64,000 nucleotides of DNA. It comes from Chryseobacterium taeanense (GTDB lineage Bacteria; Bacteroidota; Bacteroidia; Flavobacteriales; Weeksellaceae). Both the position numbers and the translations under genes were made by a program. Location: positions 496,001 to 560,000 of the forward strand of contig NZ_FNDW01000001.1 in NCBI RefSeq assembly GCF_900099685.1. Direction: 5' to 3'. Below, piece after piece: positions 44,330-54,467 of the stretch (position 1 is its first letter; each line of letters begins with the position of its first letter). Under the pieces are notes generated by a model that saw only the letters and a program-made list of their open reading frames with translations, did no database searches and had not been told where the DNA came from.

Positions 44330-45646
44330 ATGTTTAAAAACAAAGTATTCGAAAATATTTTTTCTTTAGGAGTAAGCCAGATCGCAAATATGGCATTTCC
44401 CTTTATTACGATGCCTTACGTATCGAGAATTATTGGACCTGAAGGGTATGGTATTTTAAATTACAGTACTGCCTTCATAGGATATTTTGTATTATTCATT
44501 TTGTACAGTTTTGATCTGTCTGGTACTAAAGCAATATCAAGAAATATAAAGGATAAAGAATTTGTCAATATGGCATTTTCTGAAGTCATTTATTCCAGAT
44601 GTATTTTATATCTTATTTCAAGTATATTGTTTATGCTATCATTATTCTTCGGTAAAGCTCTACACAAAGATTATGTGGTGAGTATTATTTTATTTGTAGG
44701 TTTAATTTCATCAGTTTTTTCACCACAATTCATTTACCAGAGCTTTCAGGATTTAAAGATTTTTTCTAAAATCAATTTAATTAGAGGTTTTATTAATATG
44801 ATCCTTATTTTCCTGTTTGTAAAGACAAAGCACGACTATTTTTACATTCCTTTATTTACAACAGTTTTTAATATTTTTATTAATATAGGATTGTTTGGAT
44901 ACGCAAAAAGAAAATATTCCCTAAAATTAATCAAACAACCATTAAATAATGTATTTGGAGTGATATTTAACGACCGGTTTATATTTATATCTAATGTAAT
45001 AGGTGCTTTCCGTACAACTACCAATACTATCATTTTAGGATTTTTTATTACCACAAAAGAAATTGGATATTTTACAACGAGTATTAACTTTTTATTTGTA
45101 GTTGTAAATGTTTTTTTTATTCCTATTTCAACAGCTATATATCCTTTTATTTCAAATTCCTTTTCAAAATCTGTGGAAGTGGGAAATGATGTAGTAAAAA
45201 AAATAGTACCGATCACAATCTACTTTTATTTTTTTACTTCTTTATGTTTGCTGATATTTTCTCCTCTCCTTATAACGTTTATTTTTGGAAACAAATTTGA
45301 TGAATCTATCAAAATACTTCAAACTATAGCATTTGTACCACTAACTATGGGCTTATGCAATTTACTTGGTGTGCAAGTCTTATTAAATTATAATTTTGAC
45401 AAACTGTATTTTAGAATAAATTTATTTTGTAATATAGTTGGCTTAATTTTAAACTTTTTTCTAAGTAAAAAATTTGGTTATTATGGAGCTGCTTGGAATT
45501 TAATTTTTATTGATGTTTTGACTATAGTTTTATGTTTTTATTTTCTGAAAATATTGAAAATTAATATTATAAAATGGAAATATTTTAGCCCTATAGTAAT
45601 TAAATCTAATTTAATTAGCATTATTAAAGCAAAAAAACTTAATTAA
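44330..45646 (+). CDS. Oligosaccharide flippase, Wzx type
   Basis: The 438-residue protein has about 12-13 hydrophobic helices, with the family's N-terminal pattern (SLGVSQIANMAFPFITMPYV, SRIIGPEGYGILNYSTAFIG). It would flip undecaprenyl-linked repeat units to the periplasm. The coding sequence is markedly AT-rich (about 17% G+C in lines such as 45421-45480), unlike the flanking housekeeping genes; this fits a horizontally exchanged serotype gene. Confidence 0.92.
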   Translation: MFKNKVFENIFSLGVSQIANMAFPFITMPYVSRIIGPEGYGILNYSTAFIGYFVLFILYSFDLSGTKAISRNIKDKEFVNMAFSEVIYSRCILYLISSILFMLSLFFGKALHKDYVVSIILFVGLISSVFSPQFIYQSFQDLKIFSKINLIRGFINMILIFLFVKTKHDYFYIPLFTTVFNIFINIGLFGYAKRKYSLKLIKQPLNNVFGVIFNDRFIFISNVIGAFRTTTNTIILGFFITTKEIGYFTTSINFLFVVVNVFFIPISTAIYPFISNSFSKSVEVGNDVVKKIVPITIYFYFFTSLCLLIFSPLLITFIFGNKFDESIKILQTIAFVPLTMGLCNLLGVQVLLNYNFDKLYFRINLFCNIVGLILNFFLSKKFGYYGAAWNLIFIDVLTIVLCFYFLKILKINIIKWKYFSPIVIKSNLISIIKAKKLN

Positions 45647-45805
45647 TTTTTACATTTTTTAAAGTTATTATTTAAATAACTGAATGACATTAGATATTTA
45701 AATATTTATGACAATGAAAAGAAACAGCAATTACAAAGTACGGAAATAACAAATACTAAAATAAATGATATTAATGAACATTCTATAATATCATAAATTA
45801 TAATT

Positions 45806-47161
45806 ATGAATAAACTTTTATGGGTTTTTATATCAATTATTTGTATTGTTGCAATGTTTTTTGCAGGAAGCGATTCAGATTACTTTTCAAACAGAGTTTT
45901 TTTTACTAGTAGTATTATACAAGTAATCTCAATATATAATATTTTCTCAAGAGGAAATGAGCCATTTTCATTAGAAAAAATGTTTTACCTTTTTTCTCTT
46001 TTTTTCTTTGGTGTTGCACCATTGCTACAATCATTTGAAAATTCTAATTTTTGGTACTACAGACCACTTCTGGAAGAGGAATATTTTTTCACGAATATTT
46101 TGGTGATCATTATCATTATACTATATAAATTTGTTTACCTTTTTTTTAGAAGAACAATACAGCGACCGAAAGCAGAGAAAAAACTTAACAGCTTTAAGGT
46201 ACCTGATAAAATAACTTTTATCAACTCTTTACTTTTGATAGCTCTATCATTGTTGGCTTTCTTTATTGTATTTGCATCCAATGATTTTAATATACTACCG
46301 ATGTTGGTTCGTGGCGGAGAACTTGTGGCAGATGTAATGAGCAATGTGGAGGCAGATGAAAGTCCTACAAAATGGTTGATTGTAAATAATTTTGTAAGAC
46401 CAATTTCCATTATGTGTTTTCTTTATTATGCTGTTTCTAAAGAAAAAAATAAAGTTATTTTTACGATATTAGGTCTTTTAGCTCTTATGACCTGCTTTCC
46501 CAGTGCTGTTCCTCGTTTTGCAGCAGCGGCCATGTATATTCCGGTAATTTTGATATTATTTTCATTTGTCAGGAAGAAAAATGTTTTTTCATTAATTTTT
46601 GTAGGAGGATTACTTTTTCTTTTTCCATTTTTAAATATTTTCCGAAATTTTGGGGATGTAAATAATGAAGAATTTAAATTGGATTTTAAAATGTTTACCG
46701 AAGCCCATTTTGATTCTTATCAGAACTTTGCTTTATTGGTTTCCAATGAAATAATTACCTATGGAGGTCAGCTGCTTGGTGTATTTTTATTTTGGGTGCC
46801 AAGATCAATCTGGCCCGAAAAACCTTTGGGAACAGGGGCTTTCACCGCAGAAAAATTGAATTTCTTTTTTAGCAATGTTGCTGCAAATTATTTTGCGGAA
46901 GGTTATGTAAATTTTGGATATTTAGGAATTATTTTATTTTTGCTATTCTTAGCATATCAGACAGCACTTGTTGATAAAATATACTGGGAATCTGAAAGAA
47001 AAGTTAGCGGTGATTTTTTCTCAGTTTTATATACAATTTCACTTGGATTTCTGTTTTTTATTTTAAGAGGTGATATGTTAAGTTCTGTCGCATATATGTT
47101 TGGATTTCTCTTTGCCGCAGTATTTGTATATAAAATAACAACATTAAAAATCAAAAACTAA
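45806..47161 (+). CDS. Oligosaccharide repeat-unit polymerase, Wzy type
   Basis: The 451-residue protein has about ten to twelve hydrophobic helices and a large periplasmic loop in the second half that contains FWVPRSIWPEKPLGTGAFTA, a motif common in O-antigen polymerases of the RPPW type. It would link repeat units on the periplasmic side. It follows wzx and is equally AT-rich. The 160-base gap upstream shows no other gene. Confidence 0.85.
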   Translation: MNKLLWVFISIICIVAMFFAGSDSDYFSNRVFFTSSIIQVISIYNIFSRGNEPFSLEKMFYLFSLFFFGVAPLLQSFENSNFWYYRPLLEEEYFFTNILVIIIIILYKFVYLFFRRTIQRPKAEKKLNSFKVPDKITFINSLLLIALSLLAFFIVFASNDFNILPMLVRGGELVADVMSNVEADESPTKWLIVNNFVRPISIMCFLYYAVSKEKNKVIFTILGLLALMTCFPSAVPRFAAAAMYIPVILILFSFVRKKNVFSLIFVGGLLFLFPFLNIFRNFGDVNNEEFKLDFKMFTEAHFDSYQNFALLVSNEIITYGGQLLGVFLFWVPRSIWPEKPLGTGAFTAEKLNFFFSNVAANYFAEGYVNFGYLGIILFLLFLAYQTALVDKIYWESERKVSGDFFSVLYTISLGFLFFILRGDMLSSVAYMFGFLFAAVFVYKITTLKIKN

Positions 47162-47265
47162 TAATGGACAATAAACAATATTGCGTAATATATGAAACCG
47201 CAAAATTGTTTTGAAAAAGATGTATAAAACTTTTAGAAAAGTTATAGTAATAAAATAACTTATAA

Positions 47266-48390
47266 ATGAAGAATAAAAAGGTATATTTTTTTACAAATAT
47301 AATTCCCCCATACAGAGTTTTCTTTTACAATCTGCTGGAACAGACTCGCAAAGGAAGTAATTTCGATTTTGAAGTTTTTTTCATGAGAGAAACAGAGTCC
47401 AACAGAAATTGGAATATTGATCTGAATGATCTTAAGTTTAAATATAAAATCGGTAACGGATTATACTTTGATATAAAAGGATTTTTTTTTCATTTTAATC
47501 CGCTTATGGTACGTGATCTTATACGGTCTAAGGATGAAATTATTTTAGGTGGTAGCTGGAATAATCCTAATGTGATTTTAATCGCTTTCTTAAAAAGTAT
47601 AGGATTGGCAAAGAATACTTTATCAGTTTGGAGTGAAGCTAATTATTTAACAAATGAAAGTCAGGCTAAAAATAAGCTAAGGGACTTTTTAAAAAAATGG
47701 TTTTTCAGACAGATTGATGGTAAATTTATAATTCCGGGCGAGATGTCTGTAAAGTCATTTGCAAAATGGGGCATTCCAATTCATAATATTGTATATCTAC
47801 CGAATGTAGTATCTACAAATATTTTTAACACTAATAAAGCAGTAGATAAAAACAACAAACTGCCCGTTTTTTTCTTGGTTGCAAGGTTAGAAGAAAACAT
47901 AAAAGGGATAAGGAATTTTATGGATGCAGTTGGTGTCGAAAATCTCAGAAGGATTATTTTAAAAATTGCAGGTACAGGAAGTTCTTATAACGATTATTTA
48001 AAATACATCAAAGATCATAATTTGGAGGATCATATAAAGCTTTTAGGGAATCTTACACAGCAACAAATAGTAGAAGAATATAAAAATGCGGATATTTTCT
48101 TATTACCTTCATTTTCAGACCCAAGTCCATTATCTATTGTCGAAGCTATTTCATCCGGGTTACCTGTATTTGTTAGTGATCGTTGTGGTAATCACTTTGA
48201 AACAGTTTCGGAAGGTAAAAATGGCTATGTCTTTGATCCTTCCAATCATGCTGAAATTAAGGAAAAATTTAATCTGCTGATGGATAGAAAAGAATACTGG
48301 AAAGATTTTTCAGAAATAAGCTTACAATTAGCTGAGGAAAATTTTAATCCGGATGTGGTGTTACGAAGATTTGTATCAAACTACGAGTGA
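47266..48390 (+). CDS. Glycosyltransferase, GT4 type (first)
   Basis: The 374-residue protein has a two-Rossmann GT-B fold. The N-terminal half begins KKVYFFTNIIPPYRVFFYNL, and the C-terminal half has the nucleotide-binding stretch VEEYKNADIFLLPSFSDPSP then LSIVEAISSGLPVFVSDRCG, with the E-x7-E-like motif. It acts in the cytoplasm on the growing lipid-linked repeat unit. Donor and acceptor are unknown. It overlaps the next gene by four bases (ATGA). Confidence 0.9.
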   Translation: MKNKKVYFFTNIIPPYRVFFYNLLEQTRKGSNFDFEVFFMRETESNRNWNIDLNDLKFKYKIGNGLYFDIKGFFFHFNPLMVRDLIRSKDEIILGGSWNNPNVILIAFLKSIGLAKNTLSVWSEANYLTNESQAKNKLRDFLKKWFFRQIDGKFIIPGEMSVKSFAKWGIPIHNIVYLPNVVSTNIFNTNKAVDKNNKLPVFFLVARLEENIKGIRNFMDAVGVENLRRIILKIAGTGSSYNDYLKYIKDHNLEDHIKLLGNLTQQQIVEEYKNADIFLLPSFSDPSPLSIVEAISSGLPVFVSDRCGNHFETVSEGKNGYVFDPSNHAEIKEKFNLLMDRKEYWKDFSEISLQLAEENFNPDVVLRRFVSNYE

Positions 48391-49610
48391 TGAAAAGAAT
48401 TTTGCAGATTAATGGAGTTTCAAACTTTGGTTCTACAGGCAAAATTGTTAAAGGAATTGAAAAAGAAATTTTAAATGAAGGCTGGGAATCTTTTGTGGCT
48501 TATGGAAGAGATACTAGCCAATCGGATCCAAATGATATTAAAATAGGGAATAAGGTTGATAATGTTTTACATGCATTATACACTCGGTTTACTGATAGAC
48601 ATGGTCTGCTCTCAAGAAAAGCGACTTCCGAATTTCTTGAAAAAATCGATGCTATTAATCCGGATATTATACATCTTCATAATATTCATGGATATTACAT
48701 CAATTACGAAATATTATTTACATATATTCAGCGTAAAAATATTCCTGTAGTTTGGACATTACACGACTGTTGGTCATTTACAGGGCATTGTGTACATTTT
48801 GAATATGTAAACTGTTACAAATGGGAAAGCGAATGTAACCACTGTATTCAGATTGGTAATTACCCGAAATCATACATTGATCAATCTACTAAAAACTTTT
48901 TATTAAAGAAAAAAGTATTTAACTTGCCCGAAAAACTTATTTTAGTTCCTGTTTCTGAATGGTTATCAGGTTTGGTTAAAAGATCTTTCCTTAAAAAATA
49001 TACCGATGTTGTTATACATAATGGCATCGATCTGCAAAAGTTTAAAATAATTGATAATTTTCAGGATACATTAAAAAAATATAACTTACAAGATTGTAAA
49101 TTTGCCCTTTCAGTTGCCAGTATTTGGGATTTCAGAAAAGGACTGAAAGAACTTTACAAATTAGCCTTACTGCTTGCTGAAGATTATAAATTGGTCGTGG
49201 TTGGTCTTACAGAAAAGCAAATAAAAAAACTTCCGAAAAAGATCATTGGTATAAAAAGGACGGACAATATAGAAGAGCTTGTAGCACTTTATAATGGTGC
49301 TCAGGTTTTTTTGAATCCTACACTTGAAGATACTTTTCCGACAACAAACCTTGAGGCACTGGCCTGCGGTACGCCCATTGTGACATATAAATCAGGAGGT
49401 AGCGCGGAAAGTATAGACTCTGAAACAGGAAAAGTCATTGAAAAAAATGATTTAAAATCTCTGTTAGAAGCTACAGAAATATATCTGAAAAGTGATAAGA
49501 ATAATTTTAAAATACTATGCAGATCAAGAGCTGAAAGGTTTTTTGATCAGAATTTAAATTTTAAAGAATATATTAATTTATATAAAAAAATATTTGATAA
49601 AATTATTTAA
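48387..49610 (+). CDS. Glycosyltransferase, GT4 type (second)
   Basis: The 407-residue GT-B protein starts MMKRILQINGVSNFGSTGKI and has, in the N-terminal half, a Cys/His/Trp-rich region (WTLHDCWSFTGHCVHFEYVN, then CYKWESECNHCIQIG) shared with WcaC-like colanic acid transferases. The C-terminal motif is FLNPTLEDTFPTTNLEALAC. The donor sugar is unknown. Coupled translation with the preceding gene suggests the two act in sequence. Confidence 0.9.
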   Translation: MMKRILQINGVSNFGSTGKIVKGIEKEILNEGWESFVAYGRDTSQSDPNDIKIGNKVDNVLHALYTRFTDRHGLLSRKATSEFLEKIDAINPDIIHLHNIHGYYINYEILFTYIQRKNIPVVWTLHDCWSFTGHCVHFEYVNCYKWESECNHCIQIGNYPKSYIDQSTKNFLLKKKVFNLPEKLILVPVSEWLSGLVKRSFLKKYTDVVIHNGIDLQKFKIIDNFQDTLKKYNLQDCKFALSVASIWDFRKGLKELYKLALLLAEDYKLVVVGLTEKQIKKLPKKIIGIKRTDNIEELVALYNGAQVFLNPTLEDTFPTTNLEALACGTPIVTYKSGGSAESIDSETGKVIEKNDLKSLLEATEIYLKSDKNNFKILCRSRAERFFDQNLNFKEYINLYKKIFDKII

Positions 49611-49696
49611 GCAAAAATCTGAAGCAGAAAAACTTTTGGACAATGTTTATTTCTTAGAAAATGTAGATTTATACCATGAATAATATTAAATATAAT

Positions 49697-50731
49697 ATGC
49701 AGATCAAAAATAAAACCCTCCTTATTACTGGCGGAACAGGTTCATTCGGAACGGCTGTTTTAAGGAAGTTTATCCATACAGACCATTTCAAAGAAATAAG
49801 AATCTTTTCGCGTGATGAAAAGAAGCAGGATGATATGAGAAATCAGTTTAAAAATGATAAGCTGAAATTCTATATCGGTGATGTGAGAGACTACAGAAGT
49901 GTTGAATCTGCGATGAGAGGTGTTGACTATGTTTTTCATGCTGCAGCTCTGAAACAGGTTCCATCCTGTGAATTTTTTCCTATGCAGGCCGTTAAAACCA
50001 ATGTTGAAGGAACCCAAAATGTTATTGATGCAGCAGCTTCAAATGATGTGAAAAAAGTAATCTGTTTAAGCACAGATAAAGCAGCATATCCTATCAATGC
50101 GATGGGAATTTCTAAAGCCATGATGGAAAAAGTTGCGGTGGCAGCCTCAAGAAACCTTGAAAATACTGTAGTCTGTCTTACGAGATACGGCAATGTAATG
50201 GCTTCCAGAGGTTCTGTGATTCCGTTATTTGTAAAGCAGATTAAAAATGGAGAGCCTCTCACTATTACAGATCCGAATATGACAAGATTTTTAATGTCAT
50301 TAGAAGAGGCGGTAGATTTGGTTCTATTTGCCTTTGAACATGGTAATCCAGGAGATTTGTTTGTTAATAAAGCGCCGGCGGGAACAATAGCAGACCTAGC
50401 TCAGGCATTGAAAGAAATGTTTAAAGCAGATAATCCTGTCAAAATTATTGGAACCAGACACGGCGAAAAATTATACGAAACGTTGTGTACCCGTGAAGAA
50501 ATGATTAAAGCGGAAGATATGGGTGATTTCTACAGAATCCCGGCGGATAACCGAGATCTGAACTACGCACAATATTTTTCTGAAGGCACAAAAGATATTT
50601 CAAAAATTGAAGATTATCATTCTCATAATACCCAGCAACACGATGTGGAAGGAATGAAAAAACTTCTGCTGAAACTCCCTTTAATTAGAAAAGAAGTGTT
50701 AGGGGAAGATATAATGCAGTATCCTGAATAA
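49697..50731 (+). CDS. UDP-GlcNAc 4,6-dehydratase/5-epimerase (CapE/FnlA type)
   Basis: The start at 49697 gives 344 residues, the size of CapE; a start at 49676 would add seven. The SDR enzyme has LLITGGTGSFGTAVL (about 8-22), HAAALKQVPSCEFFPMQAVK (about 76-95), a NAMGISK catalytic segment with Met in place of Tyr, and a C-terminal region with TRHGEKLYETL. CapE converts UDP-GlcNAc to a 5-inverted 4-keto sugar, the first step toward UDP-L-FucNAc. The next two genes encode the second and third steps. Confidence 0.92.
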   Translation: MQIKNKTLLITGGTGSFGTAVLRKFIHTDHFKEIRIFSRDEKKQDDMRNQFKNDKLKFYIGDVRDYRSVESAMRGVDYVFHAAALKQVPSCEFFPMQAVKTNVEGTQNVIDAAASNDVKKVICLSTDKAAYPINAMGISKAMMEKVAVAASRNLENTVVCLTRYGNVMASRGSVIPLFVKQIKNGEPLTITDPNMTRFLMSLEEAVDLVLFAFEHGNPGDLFVNKAPAGTIADLAQALKEMFKADNPVKIIGTRHGEKLYETLCTREEMIKAEDMGDFYRIPADNRDLNYAQYFSEGTKDISKIEDYHSHNTQQHDVEGMKKLLLKLPLIRKEVLGEDIMQYPE

Positions 50732-50780
50732 TTTTTTGCTTAAATTTTGTTATTAATCAAGATCTTGAAAATTTAAAAAA

Positions 50781-51899
50781 ATGAAAAAAATTGGAATTAC
50801 GGGACAAAATGGTTTTGTTGGTTCGCATTTATATAATACTTTAGGTTTACATCCTGAGAAATTTGAAAGAATAAATTTTGAAAAGGATTTCTTTGACGAT
50901 CAAAAAAAACTGGATGAATTCGTAGGGCAATGTGATGTGATCGTCCATCTCGCTGCAATGAACAGACATCCTGAACCTGAAGTTATTTATGAAAATAATC
51001 TCGATCTTGTTAAAAAACTCATTGCTTCTCTGGAGAGAGTAAATTCCAAGGCTCATGTTCTTTTTTCATCTTCTTCGCAGGAAGAAAAAGATAATTTATA
51101 CGGAAAATCCAAAAAAGAAGGGAGGGAATTGCTGGCAGAATGGGCAGAAAAAAATGATGGGAAATTCACCGGAATGATCATTCCGAATGTCTTTGGACCC
51201 TTTGGAAAGCCCAATTATAATTCTTTTATTGCTACTTTTTGTCATAAACTAACTCATGGAGAGCAACCTGTTATTGATAACGACGGTGAGGTAAAGCTTA
51301 TTTATGTAGGAGAACTTATTCAGGAAATTATCAATCATATTAACAGTGAAGAATCAAACAAATTATATGAGGTGCCAAATACTTCAGTGAATAAGGTTTC
51401 AGAAGTACTTCAGAAATTAGAAATATATAAGAATTTGTATTTTGATAATGGTGAGATTCCTGCTTTGGAAAGTGGTTTTGATTTAAATCTTTTCAATACT
51501 TTCCGATGTTATTTCGATATTAAAAATCATTATCCCGCAAAATTCACACAACATACAGATCCCAGAGGAGCTTTTGTAGAAGTAATCAGGCTGGGTATTG
51601 GAGGTCAGTGTTCATTTTCAACAACTGTTCCCGGGATTACCAGAGGAAATCACTTTCATACCAGAAAAATAGAACGATTTGCGGTGATAAAAGGTAAAGC
51701 GCTTATACAGTTAAGGAAAGTTGATACGGACGAAGTCTTAGATTTTTATCTTGATGGAAACGAACCTGCTTACGTTGATATGCCAATCTGGTACACCCAT
51801 AATATTAAAAACATAGGAGAAGAAGAACTATATACTATTTTCTGGATTAATGAGCCTTTTAATCCGAAAGATGCTGATACATACTTCTTGGAAGTTTAA
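50781..51899 (+). CDS. Bifunctional epimerase/reductase with cupin, CapF type
   Basis: The 372-residue protein has an N-terminal SDR domain (about 1-245; ITGQNGFVGSHLYNTLGL, SSSSQEEKDNLYGKSKKEGR) and a C-terminal cupin (about 250-372; HTDPRGAFVEVIRLG, GNHFHTRKIERFAVIKGKAL). The two-domain layout is that of CapF, which epimerises and then reduces the CapE product to UDP-6-deoxy-L-TalNAc. It lies between CapE- and CapG-type genes. Confidence 0.92.
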   Translation: MKKIGITGQNGFVGSHLYNTLGLHPEKFERINFEKDFFDDQKKLDEFVGQCDVIVHLAAMNRHPEPEVIYENNLDLVKKLIASLERVNSKAHVLFSSSSQEEKDNLYGKSKKEGRELLAEWAEKNDGKFTGMIIPNVFGPFGKPNYNSFIATFCHKLTHGEQPVIDNDGEVKLIYVGELIQEIINHINSEESNKLYEVPNTSVNKVSEVLQKLEIYKNLYFDNGEIPALESGFDLNLFNTFRCYFDIKNHYPAKFTQHTDPRGAFVEVIRLGIGGQCSFSTTVPGITRGNHFHTRKIERFAVIKGKALIQLRKVDTDEVLDFYLDGNEPAYVDMPIWYTHNIKNIGEEELYTIFWINEPFNPKDADTYFLEV

Positions 51900-51937
51900 T
51901 ACAGATGAAAATTGATGTATTATTGTTAAACATCTTT

Positions 51938-51976
51938 AAAATTAACTAATTATTCTATTATATTAGTTAATTTTAT
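51938..51976 (+). terminator. AT-only inverted repeat after capF-type gene, possible terminator
   Basis: AAAATTAACTAAT (51938-51950) pairs perfectly with ATTAGTTAATTTT (51962-51974). The stem is all A/T except one or two pairs, so it is weak. It separates capF from capG. Confidence 0.45.
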
Positions 51977-52092
51977 GACAAAATAAAATTAATTATTTAT
52001 TTTTTGTTGGAAAAAATGAGCTTTTACACTTTTTTGTAATGTTTATTATATCACAGTATAAGGAAAATATATAATTTATCAATTTAAATTGG

Positions 52093-52100
52093 TATTTTTG
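52093..52100 (+). promoter_or_regulatory. Putative -7 element (TATTTTTG) before the CapG-type gene
   Basis: It matches TAnnTTTG 28 bases upstream of the ATG at 52129, in a 229-base gap that also holds a terminator-like repeat. A second transcription unit may begin here. Confidence 0.45.
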
Positions 52101-52128
52101 GGCCTGCAAAAAAAATGAAAATCTACAA

Positions 52129-53262
52129 ATGAAGAAATTAAAAATAATGACCGTGGTGGGCACAAGGCCCGAAATCATCAGATTATCAAGAGTACTATCA
52201 GCTTTGGATGCTTCTGAAGCTGTTGAGCATATTATCGTCCATACAGGGCAAAATTATGATTATGAACTAAATCAGATTTTCTTTGAAGATCTGGGACTTC
52301 GTAAGCCGGATCACTTTCTGGAAGCTGCCGGAAAAACAGCGACTGAAACCGTTGGGAATATTTTAATTAAAATTGATCCGCTGTTAGAAGATTTAAAACC
52401 TGATGCATTTTTGGTGCTGGGAGATACAAACTCTTGTCTTTGTGCTATTCCTGCTAAAAAAAGACAAATTCCGATTTTTCACATGGAAGCAGGAAACAGA
52501 TGTTTCGATCAAAGAGTTCCCGAAGAAACCAACAGGAAAATAGTAGATCATACAGCAGATATAAATCTTACATACTCTGATATTGCAAGAGAATATTTAT
52601 TAAGAGAAGGCCTTCCTGCGGACAGAATCATTAAAACAGGTTCTCCGATGTTTGAGGTTTTAAATCATTACCTTCCGCAGATTGAAAATTCTGATGTTTT
52701 AAACCGTTTGAATCTGGAAGAAGGAAAATATTTTGTGGTGTCTTCCCACAGAGAAGAAAACATCAATTCGGAGAAAAATTTTAACGGATTGATTGAAAGC
52801 CTTAATGCCATTGCTGAAAAATTTGGATTTCCGATTATCGTTTCTACTCATCCCAGAACCAGAAATATGATCGATAAAATGAAAGTAAATGTAAGGCCTG
52901 AAATTCAATTCCTGAAACCATTAGGTTTTCATGATTATAATGCTTTACAGATGAGGAGCTATGCTGTTTTATCAGATTCGGGAACTATTTCTGAAGAATC
53001 TTCAATATTGAATTTCAGGGCTTTAAATATAAGAGATGCCCACGAAAGACCGGAAGCTATGGAGGAGGCATCAGTCATGATGGTAGGAATGTCTCCGGAA
53101 AGAATAATGCAGGGACTCACGCAGCTTCAGCAGCAAAAAACAGGCAATGAAAGGAATTACAGACAGGTTTCGGATTATTCCATGCCTAATGTTTCTGAAA
53201 AAATGGTAAGGATCATCCTGAGCTATACAGATTATATTAACAGAGTAGTTTGGAGTAAATAA
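52129..53262 (+). CDS. UDP-sugar 2-epimerase, CapG/WecB type
   Basis: The 377-residue GT-B-like epimerase has TVVGTRPEIIRLSRVL at the start, HTGQNYDYELNQIFFEDLGL (about 39-58), HMEAGNRCFDQRVPEETNRK (about 121-140) and VVSSHREENINSEKNF. In this context it is most likely the CapG/FnlC enzyme that gives UDP-L-FucNAc from UDP-6-deoxy-L-TalNAc, rather than the UDP-GlcNAc 2-epimerase WecB. It overlaps the next gene by one base (TAATG). Confidence 0.9.
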   Translation: MKKLKIMTVVGTRPEIIRLSRVLSALDASEAVEHIIVHTGQNYDYELNQIFFEDLGLRKPDHFLEAAGKTATETVGNILIKIDPLLEDLKPDAFLVLGDTNSCLCAIPAKKRQIPIFHMEAGNRCFDQRVPEETNRKIVDHTADINLTYSDIAREYLLREGLPADRIIKTGSPMFEVLNHYLPQIENSDVLNRLNLEEGKYFVVSSHREENINSEKNFNGLIESLNAIAEKFGFPIIVSTHPRTRNMIDKMKVNVRPEIQFLKPLGFHDYNALQMRSYAVLSDSGTISEESSILNFRALNIRDAHERPEAMEEASVMMVGMSPERIMQGLTQLQQQKTGNERNYRQVSDYSMPNVSEKMVRIILSYTDYINRVVWSK

Positions 53263-54467
53263 TGGATAATCTTTGGATTGCTACAGAATTATTTTATCCT
53301 GAGCAAACTTCAACTTCTTTTATTCTTACTAAGATTGCAAATCGACTTTCTGAAAAATATTCTGTGAAGGTTATTTGCGGGCAACCTGTTTATGATAAAA
53401 AGGAGGAAAAAATGTCGGCTTTTACATTAAATTCTGAAGTATCTGTTCATAAAATAAAAGGATTTTCCGGAGATAAAAATAGTTTGGTTTTTAGGTCATT
53501 TAGATTAGTTTTTCTCAGTTTTTCTATTTTTTTTTATTTGCTGAAAAATATGAAAAAGGAAGAGAAGCTTCTTATCGTTACCAATCCTGCACCTCTTATT
53601 TTACTGATTTCAATACTTAAAGTATTAAAAAAGATTGAACTTGTTATTCTCGTACACGACGTGTTTCCGGAAAATACAGTACCGGCAGGAATTCTAAAAT
53701 CAAATTCTCTCTTATATAAATTTATCAAAAAGATTTTCGCTAAAGCGTATTCCAAAGCAGATAAACTTATCGTTTTGGGAAGAGATATGCAGAGTGTACT
53801 GGAAGAGAAAATCAGAAGGTACACAGACACTTCAAAAATCTGTATTATTGAAAACTGGGGAGATGTAAGAGGTATTTACCCTATTCCAAAAGAAGAAGCT
53901 CTGAATAGCACATCTCTTCCAACTGACAAAATTATATTTCAGTATGCGGGCAACATTGGCAGAGTACAAGGACTTATTGAGCTTTTAAAAGTGATAAAAA
54001 GTGTAGATAACGAAAAACTTATTTTCTACTTTGTAGGAGATGGAGCTGTAAAAAAAGAGATGCTGGATTATGTGAAATTCCATCAGATGAAAAATGTTTA
54101 TTTTGATGAGGCCTATTCCAGGGAAGATCAATTATTTGTACTAAATAGGGCGGATGTAGCATTTGTAAGCCTTGCGCAAGGTATGTTCGGACTAGGTGTA
54201 CCCTCAAAAACTTATAATATTTTGGCATCAGGTAAGCCTTTATTATATTTGGGTGAAGAGAACAGTGAGATAGATCTTTTGATAAAAGAAAAAAATGTAG
54301 GATATTCTTTCAGAAACGATCAAATTAATGAGATGATCCATTTTTTTAATCATTTTGATGAAAAAGCAATTACAGATTTGGAGCATAAAAAGAATAATGC
54401 AAGAAAATTAGCAGAAAACCATTATTCTGAGGAAATTATTTTGAATAAATTTTATAATATTATCTAG
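53262..54467 (+). CDS. Glycosyltransferase, GT4 WbuB-like (likely L-FucNAc transferase)
   Basis: The 401-residue GT-B protein starts NLWIATELFYPEQTSTSFIL and has VILVHDVFPENTVPAGIL, LIVLGRDMQSVLEEK and, in the C-terminal half, QYAGNIGRVQGLIELL and FGLGVPSKTYNILASGKPLL. These features match WbuB, which follows the FnlABC genes in E. coli O26-type clusters and adds L-FucNAc. The same order here supports that role. It overlaps neighbours by one base on each side. Confidence 0.88.
   Translation: MDNLWIATELFYPEQTSTSFILTKIANRLSEKYSVKVICGQPVYDKKEEKMSAFTLNSEVSVHKIKGFSGDKNSLVFRSFRLVFLSFSIFFYLLKNMKKEEKLLIVTNPAPLILLISILKVLKKIELVILVHDVFPENTVPAGILKSNSLLYKFIKKIFAKAYSKADKLIVLGRDMQSVLEEKIRRYTDTSKICIIENWGDVRGIYPIPKEEALNSTSLPTDKIIFQYAGNIGRVQGLIELLKVIKSVDNEKLIFYFVGDGAVKKEMLDYVKFHQMKNVYFDEAYSREDQLFVLNRADVAFVSLAQGMFGLGVPSKTYNILASGKPLLYLGEENSEIDLLIKEKNVGYSFRNDQINEMIHFFNHFDEKAITDLEHKKNNARKLAENHYSEEIILNKFYNII

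Noticed and set aside
45647-45805. Possible small gene between wzx and wzy
   Set aside because: The 159-base gap is extremely AT-rich with no frame of convincing length or composition.
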